DNA from: Setaria digitata
Lineage: Eukaryota; Nematoda; Chromadorea; Rhabditida; Setariidae
Reading direction: 5' to 3'
Assembly: GCA_003640385.1 (NCBI GenBank)
Contig: RCAB01000117.1
Location: 86,771 to 150,770, forward strand
Length of the DNA: 64,000 nt
Position 1 is the stretch's first letter, and each line of letters begins with the position of its first letter. A program made the position numbers and the translations under genes. Shown here in pieces: positions 53,043 to 64,000 of this stretch. The notes beneath the pieces are model-generated. The model saw only the letters and a list, made by a program, of their open reading frames with translations. It was not told where the DNA came from and ran no database searches.

Positions 53043-53413
53043 TCATACACGTCCACTTCCAGGGAATCAGCGATCAGTATACGTCGAAGAACTGATATTT
53101 ATTTCAGGAAGATTTAAAAATGAACGAATTTTTCAGGACTTATTTGTATATATATAGATATATGGAGGTCACTACCGAAACCACCAGTTGAGACGTAACT
53201 ACACTAGCCATTACTCTCCCTCAAAACTACGGTATTGTACATGATTCTTACAAGCTTAACACCCCGTCTGCAACATCTCTCAGTTCCTTCCATAGAATGA
53301 CATTAGTTTCGATGGTGCGAACAGTTGATGATCGCCTGGAAGCATACACTCAGCAGTTGTAAGCATTTCTCAAAGACAGCCGAGAATCTGTTTGTGAAGC
53401 TCATCCCAGCGAA

Positions 53414-56400
53414 ATGGACAGTGAAGTGTAAGTGAGATTTTGTTGCCTTTGCACATTTCGGTGATTTAGTTGCCCATTTCCATATGACATATTCGTCTCA
53501 CTGTACTTACATATCAAGAATTAGGCGATGCTTTACATCCCACTTCACTTCACTCTTACTCAAACTAGTGGTGAGTAAAGTTAGACAGAACAAGTTTTGT
53601 TGGCATGAGTAACTTCTGTCACTTTTATTTTCCTTGTGCAGAAGTTTATCTGTGTCCTTATTTAAAGCTCCAAGTTCAAACCATTCAACACTTTCAGCAG
53701 CCTGGCAGAGGATGAATTTGCGTGTTGTTCAGGCGTCAGTGCTTCTGAGCTTCCTTTAAAGAGTGAGAATACTGATGTTTTATTGGCACAATGCGCCTGG
53801 AGTCAAAGTCAAACTTGTCCCGTAAAATTCCTAGACAGGCCGCATCGCTCCTTGTCCCGTCAACGCTTAAGGACTTCCGTAACATCTTCCCATACCCATT
53901 CATTATCATTCATCGTTTTGTCGTTCGCCTTCTTATCGGTTTCCGAATTCTCCTTAGTGGCGGCAGATGAACCAAATTTATCTGACAAGAAAGCCGGACT
54001 GAGGCCTCTCAGTGACAGTGATAATCAGAACAGCAGCAAGGGTAGCAATTACGGTGTGCAACTTAATCAGTCATCACCAACATCACTGCGCAAAGCATAT
54101 ACTAATCAATTTGCCATACGGATCAAAGGCGGTGATATACTGGAAGCGAATAAATTAGCAGCGAAATATGGTTTCTTCAACCTCGGACCAGTTTGTTCAT
54201 TTTTTTTTTTTTTTTTAAATTCTCCGAAAATTTAAAGAAAATGCAATGTAGATTTAAACCGGGTCGATTTTTGCATCAGACTTCTATTCTCAAGACTAAA
54301 GGAGGTAAAAGCACTGCTGCTCCGGAGCAAGCTGGAGCAAACGATTGGCGGGCCAAAAGTTTCCGTTGTTTTTTCAAATCCTTATTTTGTTGATGCTTTT
54401 TGATTTTCGTACATTTCAACAGTCGATGTGGCTATTAAAGATGTAAAAGTAGTTATATCAAATCTTACTATTTCGAAAATTGTAGTTTCTATCCTGTAGA
54501 TGGATGTAATTCTTTCTCATCGTGAAGATATGAAATTTATATATAATATATATATATGTAATTTGCTATTACCTGCTCATTTACTTGGTTGTTTACTTCT
54601 ATTTGACGCCAGTCCATTTAAACATGACTTTTTCATCCAAATTTCAGTCTTTCTGTGAAAAATTAGAAGTTTTTCGGAATTATGTCAAGACTCGAAAACA
54701 TACAGAGCATAGTGCAATAAAAGGCTTAAATGCCTTTTTTTCTAAGCTGCTCGGATTATTACTAGCTGATTTCATAAACAGATTAATTTATATGTTTAGG
54801 TTTTACCAAATGATGAATATTTTTTGTTTGAAAGTCGGCAGACAAGGAAAAGATCAACACGGCGTAGAAGAAATGCTCAAACAAATTCCATTGCAAGAGA
54901 ACCTAAGGTGAGGCTTTTAAGTGCTTTTGAAATTTCATAATTTTCTAAATGTTTATAAGTTATTTCTTGATTTCTATTTCGGTCTTGTGTATTGTTTTTC
55001 GTCCATGTTTTAATTTCATCATTTTTATTTTGCTGGAAATGCTGGATAATAAATCGAAGGGCGATGTAGTTCATGGTCTAATTCAAAATTCAAAGTGTTA
55101 TGAAAATTGACTCCATAAAGTGGACATTATGGCTATTTATGGAAAGTATTCCTATAAAAGTATTTCCGGCTCTTAAGTTAAATGAAACCTTCAAATCATT
55201 TTTCTGTTTATCTATTCGTATAAATGATTGGCTATATATATAATATTATATATGCAATATTTTTCCATTTTAAATATATGAATATTTAAAGTGGAAAAAT
55301 ATTGATCATCTTTTGACTGTTCCGGTCAAGTTGTTATATAAATTGTATGACCGCATACAAAAGTCGTTATTGCTTCGTATTTCTCATAAAAAAAACTCTT
55401 GCAGAACGAGCCAAAAAACCGGTAGAGTATCACAAGGGTTCTGCAGGCTATCTATGTATTTGATATCTTGCACGTGTGTTTACCACAAATAACCGTTCTG
55501 TAGCTAATTAATTAATCAGTAACAAACAAATATATATATATATTTATTTATTTGTTTATTTTTTTTTTTATTTATGAACTTCTTATCTTATTCCAGCTGC
55601 TTAATCTACTATTTTGTAAAGTAAGAGAAAGCGTATTGAAGTGGTGGATCTTGATTGACTTGCCATCCTCCAAACAATACTTATTAAATTGCGCCAACTA
55701 ACAAGTCATTCAGTTTTATGAATTTAAAAAATTAAAGAATAATCTCATTTAAAGTTCACAGTAACTTTTTCACATTAACGTTACAGCATTCTTACTAATT
55801 GCTTTAAAAGGGTGAACGATTAATATCATGTTAATTAGAAATACACAAGTTCATGGTATGTCCCTTAATAAATCCGAATTTCACAAAGTGAGAGCTCGTT
55901 TGCACGTGACCAATTATCCTTTGTAGATTAGGCTTCTTCTCTTCCAAATCTATAATATAGAATTATGCTTTTCTTGTACTTTTAGTACTTTTTATATAAG
56001 TTTAGTATAAATTATTCTGTCAGTATATATCGTATAGCTAGGTCGGATAATTATTTTTTCCTGATTGCTGATCGCTATCATGTGAACGTTATTTTGTGGG
56101 AAAACGTAACAGCAGTTTTAAACAGCTCCACAGATCATAATAGAATAATCTCGATTTTCAGGTAGAATGGGTAGAACAGCAAATAGCAAAGAAACGAGTT
56201 AAACGTGGTTACATGTCCGTGTATACTCGTGCACCTGCTGTTTATATGCAACAATTTAAGGTAAGCAGTTTAACATAAAGTTTATTATTTATTAAAAGTA
56301 CCAGTGACTGATATGTTCACTAGATAAAACAATTTCGCTCAGTGGATCTTCAAATTTTCAATCTTTAATAATCCAATTAAACATCGCTACATTTTTTTTA

Positions 56401-59400
56401 TATTTAAATTAAATTAGAAAGACTGCTAATAGAGAGAGAGTAGATATCGAACTAATCTATTAAATTCAGTTACGTTAGAATAAAACTTGAGAGTACTGTG
56501 GTAGACTTTGTTGTTTTATACTCTGATGATGTTTTTTCCTGTAAATGTTTTAAATATTTTTACTATATTTATAAAGTAGCCGAGCCAAAGGGAGGTTTTC
56601 TTTCACTGTTTTACTGCAGCTGTAAATATCACATTATTACTTGTTTGTTTAAAATGGAAAAAAAAAGTGCTTAAGAACGAGGGCGAGTGATTTAGTAATT
56701 GAAAGAATTTTAATTTTAAATTTTCGATTGATTATTACGCAATCCACAACTTCATTTACAGTGACATCTTTAGGGCAATGAAATTAATGATGATCTCACA
56801 ATAATAACGAGTAATGATGCTCAGCAGCAGTATTCGAGTAGCCGTAATCGAAATAATCTCGCACGAGGTGTTGGAAATTATAATTTAAATGATCCCCTAT
56901 GGACCGATATGTGGTATTTGGTCAGTTTGAAGCTATATTAACTAATCTATGTTTTAGTGACTGTTCAGTTTGAAGTGAAATAATTTTAGAATCGAGCAGT
57001 TTATGATCGGGGATTGGATCACAATGTACGTGAAGCTTGGGATCTTGGTTATACAGGAAGAGGTGTAGTTGTAACGATTTTAGATGATGGTCTGGAACGG
57101 ACACATCCGGATATCGCCCCTAATTATGTAAATTTTTTTTAGAAAAGATTTCAAGTCCTGAATGAATTAATTGCTTCCACCTAAATTAATTGTTTCCACC
57201 TAATTGTTTCCACCTTAATTTTTCCACCTAAATTTCTATCCAGAAAATTTTGTTTTTAGGATGCAAAGGCTAGTTATGACGTAAATGATCGTGATGAAGA
57301 CCCGACACCCCGATATGACTATACGGATGAGAATAGACATGGTACACGTTGTGCCGGTGAAGTAGCTGCTATTTTCAACAATTCACTGTGCATCGTTGGG
57401 ATTGCTTACAATGCCCGAATTGGAGGTACCATTTCCAATTCATATATAAAGCTAAAGACCTACGGAGAGAATAACTTGGCATCAAGTCATGAATTAACGT
57501 TGAACTTTCCCGTAGAAGCCAATTTGAAAGTCTTGTGTGGTATTATTTGAGTACGATGGGTTATTTTTTCATAAACTTCATGCAAATCGAAAATAGTCCA
57601 GTGTGTTGGATCGTGAAGAACCCCAACCATTAGTGACCTCAATCGAAAGATGGCTGATATCGTTAACATCTTTCAGGAAACTGTTTTTTTATAATTTTAG
57701 ACATTTACTCTGCCACTATCATAATATGCGCTTATTTATATTATCGAAACTTAATTTCTGTTCCAAACTAGGGGTTAATTTATTATAATTATTGAATCAT
57801 AAATAACTTTCGCTTAGTTTCTAGCTTTCTTCCTAATCAGTTTGAACTGATTTTTAGCTTTGAAATTATCTTCATCATTCCTAAGTCTTAAAACTTCTCC
57901 GCTTGCAGGGATTAGAATGTTAGATGGTGATGTGACGGATGCAGTAGAGGCAACAAGTCTTGCTCATAACTCTGATCATATTGACATTTATTCGGCAAGC
58001 TGGGGACCTGATGATGATGGTCGAACGGTTGATGGACCGGCGAAGTTAACAAGAAGAGCTTTTGAAAAAGGTATTCGGGAGGTGAGTTAATAAATATAAA
58101 GTTTTCTCCCCAAAACATGGTTTTAGCACTGAAATTTTCTGTTTCGAATGAGATAATAACCTATCAGATATTAAAATTAGGATTTGTAGGCCCATACACA
58201 AATGACTTCACATGCTTATTCCATGAAAGCTGCAAGTTGTTTTGTAGGGTCGACATGGGCTCGGTTCTATATTTGTTTGGGCTAGTGGAAATGGTGGGAA
58301 AGATGCGGACTCTTGTAACTGTGACGGGTATACGAATAGCATATATACATTATCAATATCGTCCGCTACAGAGCACGGCAATATACCGTGGTACTCAGAA
58401 GCTTGTAGTTCAACACTTGCTACTGCTTATAGTAGCGGAGCTACAGGTGAAAGGATGATTGTAAGTTTTCGAAAATTTTTGGAGACATCAGCTAGATGAC
58501 AGCATAAAAACTATTTATTTTTGCTTAAACTGCATTAAATTTTACTTTCTAATCATCCCTTCGTTGCTTTAATGCTCAGAAAACAGAAAATTTTTATTTT
58601 ACGTATTTGAGACATCGGAAGCTAGAGTTAAAGAGTGATGACTTTAGTCGAGTTTGAGTTAAAAAAAAAAGGATTGTTTTGATTATTTCATACCACTTTT
58701 CTTCTAATGAGAACATTGGTAATCTTCGATAAAGCTATTCCTAATTAGAAAAGATTTGTGAGTACTTAACTCTTCACGAAATGAGACTTATTAATGTCAA
58801 TGCAGCTTTAGAATATGTGATTACCAATGTGTAAACAGTTCTTAAAAGTGTTAGTTCACTTCTCATTTATGCATCCTTTCTGCACTCAAATTTGTTTGCA
58901 GGTAACAACGGATTTGCATCATTCCTGTACGAATGCTCATACGGGTACATCGGCAAGTGCACCATTAGCAGCTGGCATTGTCGCCTTAACATTGGAAGCA
59001 AACCCTAAATTAACATGGCGAGATATGCAGGTAACTGCAATAATTAATTGAATCTAGACTTTGTGACTTTAAGAAGTGAATTTGCATTGATAATAATAAA
59101 AAAGGACTTTCCAAGACTTTCTTAAAGTATTAGCTTGGTCTCAAAATGTCATATTAAAATAAAAGACGTTCGGCACAACTGCATATCGGTAGTGTAGTGT
59201 CTTTTAGTACTTGACACTCAGTAATATACATAGTAATGAAATTACTTTTCAGCATGTTGTTGTTCGCACAGCTCGACCACTAAATCTTCGTGCTGGAGAC
59301 TGGGTAACAAACGGAGTTGGAAAGAAAGTTTCGCATTCATTTGGTTTTGGTTTAATGGATGCAGGTGCAATGGTTCGATTGGCTAGCAACTGGACAACGG

Positions 59401-60788
59401 TACCGGAACAGAAGAAATGTGTCGTATTTTACCCCGCTAGATACAAGCTAGTTTTCTTCTTTAATTTGTTATCTTATTTATTTTCAAAATCAGATCAAGA
59501 CATATTAGTGAACCGGAATGTACTTCAATCTTCTGTGTACGAGCTAGATTAGGACAAAATGTATGGAATAACTGCTAACGCCTTCCTTTTAAATTTTATT
59601 CAAATCATTCTAAGCACAGCTGTAGTCTTATTACCACAATATTATAAACCTTTATTAGATTAGCAAGATTAATTTTTTCAAATAGGATGAATATTCGTCG
59701 TAAGATATTCGGAATTTACGAGTTTTATTAGAAGGAAGCAAATGAGTTGGAAAATATTAACAAAGCTTGTATGGGATATCCAAAATTTTATTCTTTATTT
59801 CGCTGATTAGTTCTAATTCACTACCTAGTTCAATGAGCTTTACCACTGCTATATTATCCATTTTTCAGAACGGTTCCTCATGGCAATCGTTTACAATTAC
59901 AGCTTTATACTGACGGTTGTGGAAACGATCCGCATAACAAAGTAGGATATCTTGAACACGTACAAGCAATCATTACCCTAACTGCACCCAAACGAGGTGA
60001 TATACAAATTTATCTCACTTCCCCGTCAGGTAAGCTATAATACGATAAGAGATGTAGACCTATGGGATTCTTCAAAATTTAAACCATTTTACGATAAATG
60101 GCAGATGCGCTTCTTCCATTGAGAATTTATTCGTATTTTATCTCATCGATTTAGTATCAATTCATTTTTATTATCACAAATATTTCTTCAACTGAGACTT
60201 CTTTTGCAAATATTGCAAAATATTCCAGGAACTCGATCAACTTTGTTAGCGAAGCGTGCTCGTGATACTTCGAGGACGGGCTTTAGAGAATGGGCTTTCA
60301 TGACGACCCATAACTGGGGTGAAATGGCTGTTGGGTTGTGGACGTTAGAGATTAATAACGATGGGTGGGATGGTAAGTTCTTGAATAATGAATTAGTTCA
60401 AGTAATTCTAGAGATATGAAGTCTTCAAAAAAAAAGCAATTTACGATATGGACTTACGAAATCCGAGTTTTGATATAATTCGATAGTCTGCACATTACGT
60501 CTGTGCTTTTCAGATGCTGAATTGATTCGGTGGGATTTAGTTCTTTATGGCACAGCAATAGAAGTAACCAATACAGGCGGTATTTCTTCGGCGTCTTCAT
60601 TGTCATCATTGACACCACGTTCACTATCCAGTAAATCACGGAGTCGTTATGGTGCATTGTGGGAGGAAGACACATCCTCTGCTCCATCCACTTTTACTTT
60701 TTCCAGTATTGTGGCTTTATTTCTTTATTGTTGTGTTTTATCATTTTTTTCTTTTTTTAAAACTTTCCATCCGGTGATGCTTTTTTGA
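53414..60788 (+). CDS. kpc-1: Furin-like proprotein convertase (subtilisin/kexin family, KPC-1-like)
   Basis: Calcium-dependent serine protease of the secretory pathway that cleaves precursors after paired basic residues. Exons: 53414-53427 (tentative), 53698-54190, 54800-54907, 56162-56260, 56774-56920, 56990-57127, 57260-57425, 57909-58081, 58248-58460, 58902-59030, 59253 to about 59420, 59869-60029, 60229-60372 and 60514-60788; roughly 810 residues. Prodomain ([18 protein letters not shown]), internal basic cluster (RKRSTRRRR) and autocleavage site KKRVKR (to about residue 220). Catalytic Asp in ILDDG (about 319), His in HGTRCAGE (360), oxyanion Asn in WASGNGG (461), Ser in GTSASAP (534); spacings D-H 41, H-N 101 and H-S 174 equal those of furin. 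A P domain follows ([32 protein letters not shown]). There is no Cys-rich repeat; the C-terminus is a hydrophobic anchor. A hydrophobic segment at about 74-94 may act as signal anchor. The exon 11/12 junction is unresolved. Confidence 0.92.
55255..55304. repeat. Inverted repeat in convertase intron 3
   Basis: CAATATTTTTCCATTTTAAA (from 55255) pairs with the stretch ending at 55304 (TTTAAAGTGGAAAAATATTG) with a single internal mismatch; the loop is only a few AT-rich bases. It sits in the largest convertase intron (54908-56161). Confidence 0.65.
57165..57232. repeat. Short tandem repeat in convertase intron 6
   Basis: The motif TTAATTGTTTCCACCTAA occurs about four times in imperfect tandem (TTCCACCT at 57174, 57193, 57208 and 57222 approximately), just before the exon 7 acceptor. 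Confidence 0.65.
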
Positions 60789-63700
60789 AAAGTTAGAGTT
60801 GAAGTTAATTGGATGTGAGATTAAGTTCACTTATCAAATTCTTTTTAGTAATCTTTGAGAAGATAATTATTGATCTCATGAGAGGCTTTCCTTAGTCTTT
60901 AATACTAGGCTCTTCTGATTATTTAAACCACTAACTCAGGTAGTGAAGTTTGCAGATTAAGTTCATTCAAAGGACTACTGTATTATATTAGGTGTGTTTT
61001 AAAATCATATTTAACATACAGAAGCTCTGATGGAATTTATTTGTTTGCCAGCATTTGACTAGAAGCTTTACCAAATGAGCTTTCAACATTTCAAGTAATT
61101 TGTATCTTGTATTTTGTGATTACCCTTTGGATACATAATTCATTTTGCAGTGCATCATAATTTTTATTCTTCCTTGTTTTTTACTTTTCCATTTAAGGTT
61201 CAAATTTGCATTTTAAATCCATAGAAAAGATAATTGTATTTTAACAAAGGATTTTTTAATGGTCAATATAGTAGGGAATATAGGAGCAACCTATTCTGAA
61301 ATGTTTTGTACATCTAATTTTTTCGTGTCTCTATACTGTTTCAATTTAGAGAGCAAACAATGAGTTCATTTGTTTTGGTAAATGAGAATTACTTCAAATT
61401 GCAGTGATTTTGGATCGTCACGTTTAATCCCTCACTACCTCCAGTCATTATTTTTGGTCATGTTGTGATTGCACAACACATTTAGGTATTTTTGTGCGAA
61501 TGTACCAGGTATTAAGTATTTTACGGTTATATTGCATTGCAATTATATTACATTCTGTTTTAACGTAACATCTAGTTTAGTTCACCATTTAACCAGCTGT
61601 TTTAAGTTCCTTTAAAATTTGTAGAAACATTAAGTAGTTTCAGTTGTGCAGTGTCATAAATTTTGCGGTTATTTTAAATTACAAGTTCACATCGTTTAGG
61701 TTTTAAAGTGTGTGTTGAAAAAAAAAAAAAAAAAAACTCATGCATTTTTTTTCTTGAGTTCTTAAAGTATTCGAATACATTATGTTTCTCCTGCCTTCAT
61801 CTTCCACTGATTTACGTTCCTGTTCTTTTGATGTTTTTCGTTTATTTCTCGTATTAGATTATTTGGACATTTTTTTCCATGTTTAGTAGTGCTAATTTAT
61901 TACCTATGATTAGATTCCGCATTTTTGAAGTGGAAGGATGGAGGCAGTCCTTCATTTTTATAGTTTAATTTTTAAACTGTGAAGCGACTAGTTACTTATT
62001 ATGAATTGCCAATTCTGATGATTTCCAACTATACTAAACTCTGGTTTTGAAATTACTAAAATATGAAAGTGATGGATCCTTATAAACTATAAACATTTTA
62101 CGAAGTATACTGCCTTGTAGATCTAAAGGAATTGTTCATAACTGGAATAGTTTATGTTACGGTTTTGAAATCTGAATTTTATAAAAAATGAAACTTTATC
62201 GAGCGCTTTTGTTTCATAAACCATTCTTCAAATAACATTTATTTCCGTCGTAAACGCATCTTTCATTCCTCTATTTTTACTTAAAGTTCAAATTCTACGC
62301 TATAAGTAAAATTGTATATTTACGTGTGTTTTTGTACCGATTCCATTTACAGTATTGTCCTTCAGCTTCTCTGTTTGACCTGACTTGTGAAAAGAATAAA
62401 GAAAATGCTATGTTTACATTTGTTAGTTTCACACTTTTTAATAGTAACTTCTGGGGTGTAGCAGTTGAAGTTGTAAATATCGAAAGCATTTGTCGTCGAA
62501 AATTTACGCCAAGTTACAGAAACGTGGTAGGTGTCAATCGTTGAGGAGGAGATGTTGAGTGAGATGCATTTCCTGTCAGTTATGGGGCCAAGAGTTTATG
62601 AAATTGACGGAATTGTATCTTACAAATATGTCTAATTACGAATATAATACGTCTGGGAATGTTAACAGTGGAAGAAGGTTAAATCAATATTATATAATAT
62701 GGTGCACCGGAAAAGGGTTCATGGTTTACGAATTAATTTTAAAACAAATGGGTAGGTAGACCATGAAGAGGGGGAAAGTTATGAGTGCATTTTCTTAGAC
62801 AGGCAGATGTCACTTCAAAAATGTCCCCTAATAACCCATAAACGGTTAAACATAAGCATAAACGAAAACAGCTCACGAGTTCAAAAAATTCTAGTTACAG
62901 CAGCATTTTTCGCAAGGTTAGCATGCAAAAAAAAAAATGATAACAGTGATAAAACGTAATTCACTGTCTATAATTCTTGCTGTTTCCACAATACCTTTTT
63001 ATATCTATTCCGCAAGTTTGTCGCTTTGTTTAGTTATCAAATGCGGTTTTAATTTATATTATTCCATTTCTCTATTTTTAGCAAATAAATATCTTTCACT
63101 AAATTTTTTGTTGATATATTTTATTGAATATTTTAACGATATTTTTTGAGCACTTTTTTTTTTAAATAGTAGTTGAATTTACATCACTTCATTTATATTT
63201 CATTTCGTTTGACCATGTTAAAGCAAAACACAAGTGAAACCTCCACTTCAAAGTGATGAAAATAACGGATTTCTGCACATTTCATATTAATATCAACTAT
63301 TTTTGTGTTTCCAAGTTTGGAATTCGAAAATTTCCAATTAGCCTTAACCTACTTAAGTTTTAAAATCGTTCAAAACGATCAATTTCCAAACTTTAAAATT
63401 GCACAGCGCAAACCTGGCATAAAACAAACAACTTACGAAATGCTGAACGATTAACAATCTTTTTGAAAATGGATCTGACTGTGGAAGTAACTGAACTCAG
63501 ATCTCTAAAAATAGATTAATGTGGCTGGTAATTTTTTCACATATACATAGTCTCATTTAGTTCCCATCTATTAGGCACAAAGTTTGTTATAGTTGGTTGG
63601 CACGAGACTCGCAAGCAACTTCCGAATTCAGTTCGAATTTTATTGCCTCTTGAAATTCTGATCTGCGATATCAACTTTAAAGTTTCTTATTGCTCAATTA

Positions 63701-64000
63701 ATTATTTTACTTAGGTAGCTGTTTTTTATAGTTAAGAATTTCTATTGGTTTATATTCCCAAAATAAATGGATGTAAAAACTTACATGGCTTTCTGCATTT
63801 TTCAGTATTTGAAAGGAAAAAAGAAATTATGGTAAGGGATATGACTGAACTTCATCCTAAAATGCTTATATTACTCGCGTTTGAGTCAGTTGGAGGATAT
63901 GAGGAATAATTTGTGAAATTTCATAATGCAGTGCTGGGAATTAAATTTCTTATTATTCGTCTACCTGCTTTTTTTCGTTCACCAAAGTTCATTTCAATCA
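60789..64000. other. 3' flank of the convertase gene
   Basis: AT-rich sequence containing the convertase 3' UTR of unknown length and a run of about 19 A at 61718-61736. Open frames are short and unrecognised. I see no gene or RNA that I can support. Confidence 0.5.

Overview
This is a stretch of eukaryotic nuclear DNA, AT-rich, with many short spliced genes. Introns run from about 40 to 1,250 bases and most end in TTTCAG-like acceptors. All seven recognisable proteins are animal proteins that align best, from memory, with nematode versions. Together with likely trans-splice acceptors just upstream of several start codons and a 15-base match to the nematode SL1 leader, this points to a nematode; a spirurid or filarial-like species is my guess, not shown by the sequence.

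Layout. 1-9.4 kb: no gene I can support; one good foldback element. 9.4-10.9 kb, minus strand: two tandem genes for small type I membrane proteins that look like diverged paralogs of an unrecognised family. 11.5-26.1 kb, plus strand, a housekeeping block: proteasome subunit alpha-7 type (pas-4), spliceosomal SmB (snr-2), Obg-like ATPase (ola-1), an Sp-family zinc-finger transcription factor (sptf-like) and ribosomal protein S19 (rps-19). 27.5-36.5 kb, plus strand: a complete 27-exon inositol hexakisphosphate / diphosphoinositol pentakisphosphate kinase (PPIP5K). 36.5-53.4 kb: mostly gene-poor, with a possible two-exon unknown gene preceded by an SL1-like sequence (44.7-45.6 kb) and a GC-richer island with a long unknown open frame on the minus strand (51.9-53.0 kb). 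53.4-60.8 kb, plus strand: a furin-like proprotein convertase (kpc-1-like). 60.8-64 kb: 3' flank with no supported gene.

The genes do not form one pathway. They cover protein turnover (pas-4), splicing (snr-2), translation (rps-19, ola-1), transcription (Sp factor), inositol pyrophosphate signalling (PPIP5K) and secretory processing (convertase). The link between them is chromosomal: by my recollection all seven C. elegans counterparts lie on chromosome I, and snr-2 and ola-1 are near neighbours there (W08E3.1 and W08E3.3), so the window looks like a conserved linkage block, possibly with an snr-2/ola-1 operon.

Most unusual items: the paralogous small membrane proteins, the genomic SL1-like relic upstream of an unknown spliced frame, a non-AG acceptor in ola-1, a 48-bp perfect palindrome in an ola-1 intron, and an Sp factor whose first zinc finger has a shortened C-X2-C loop.
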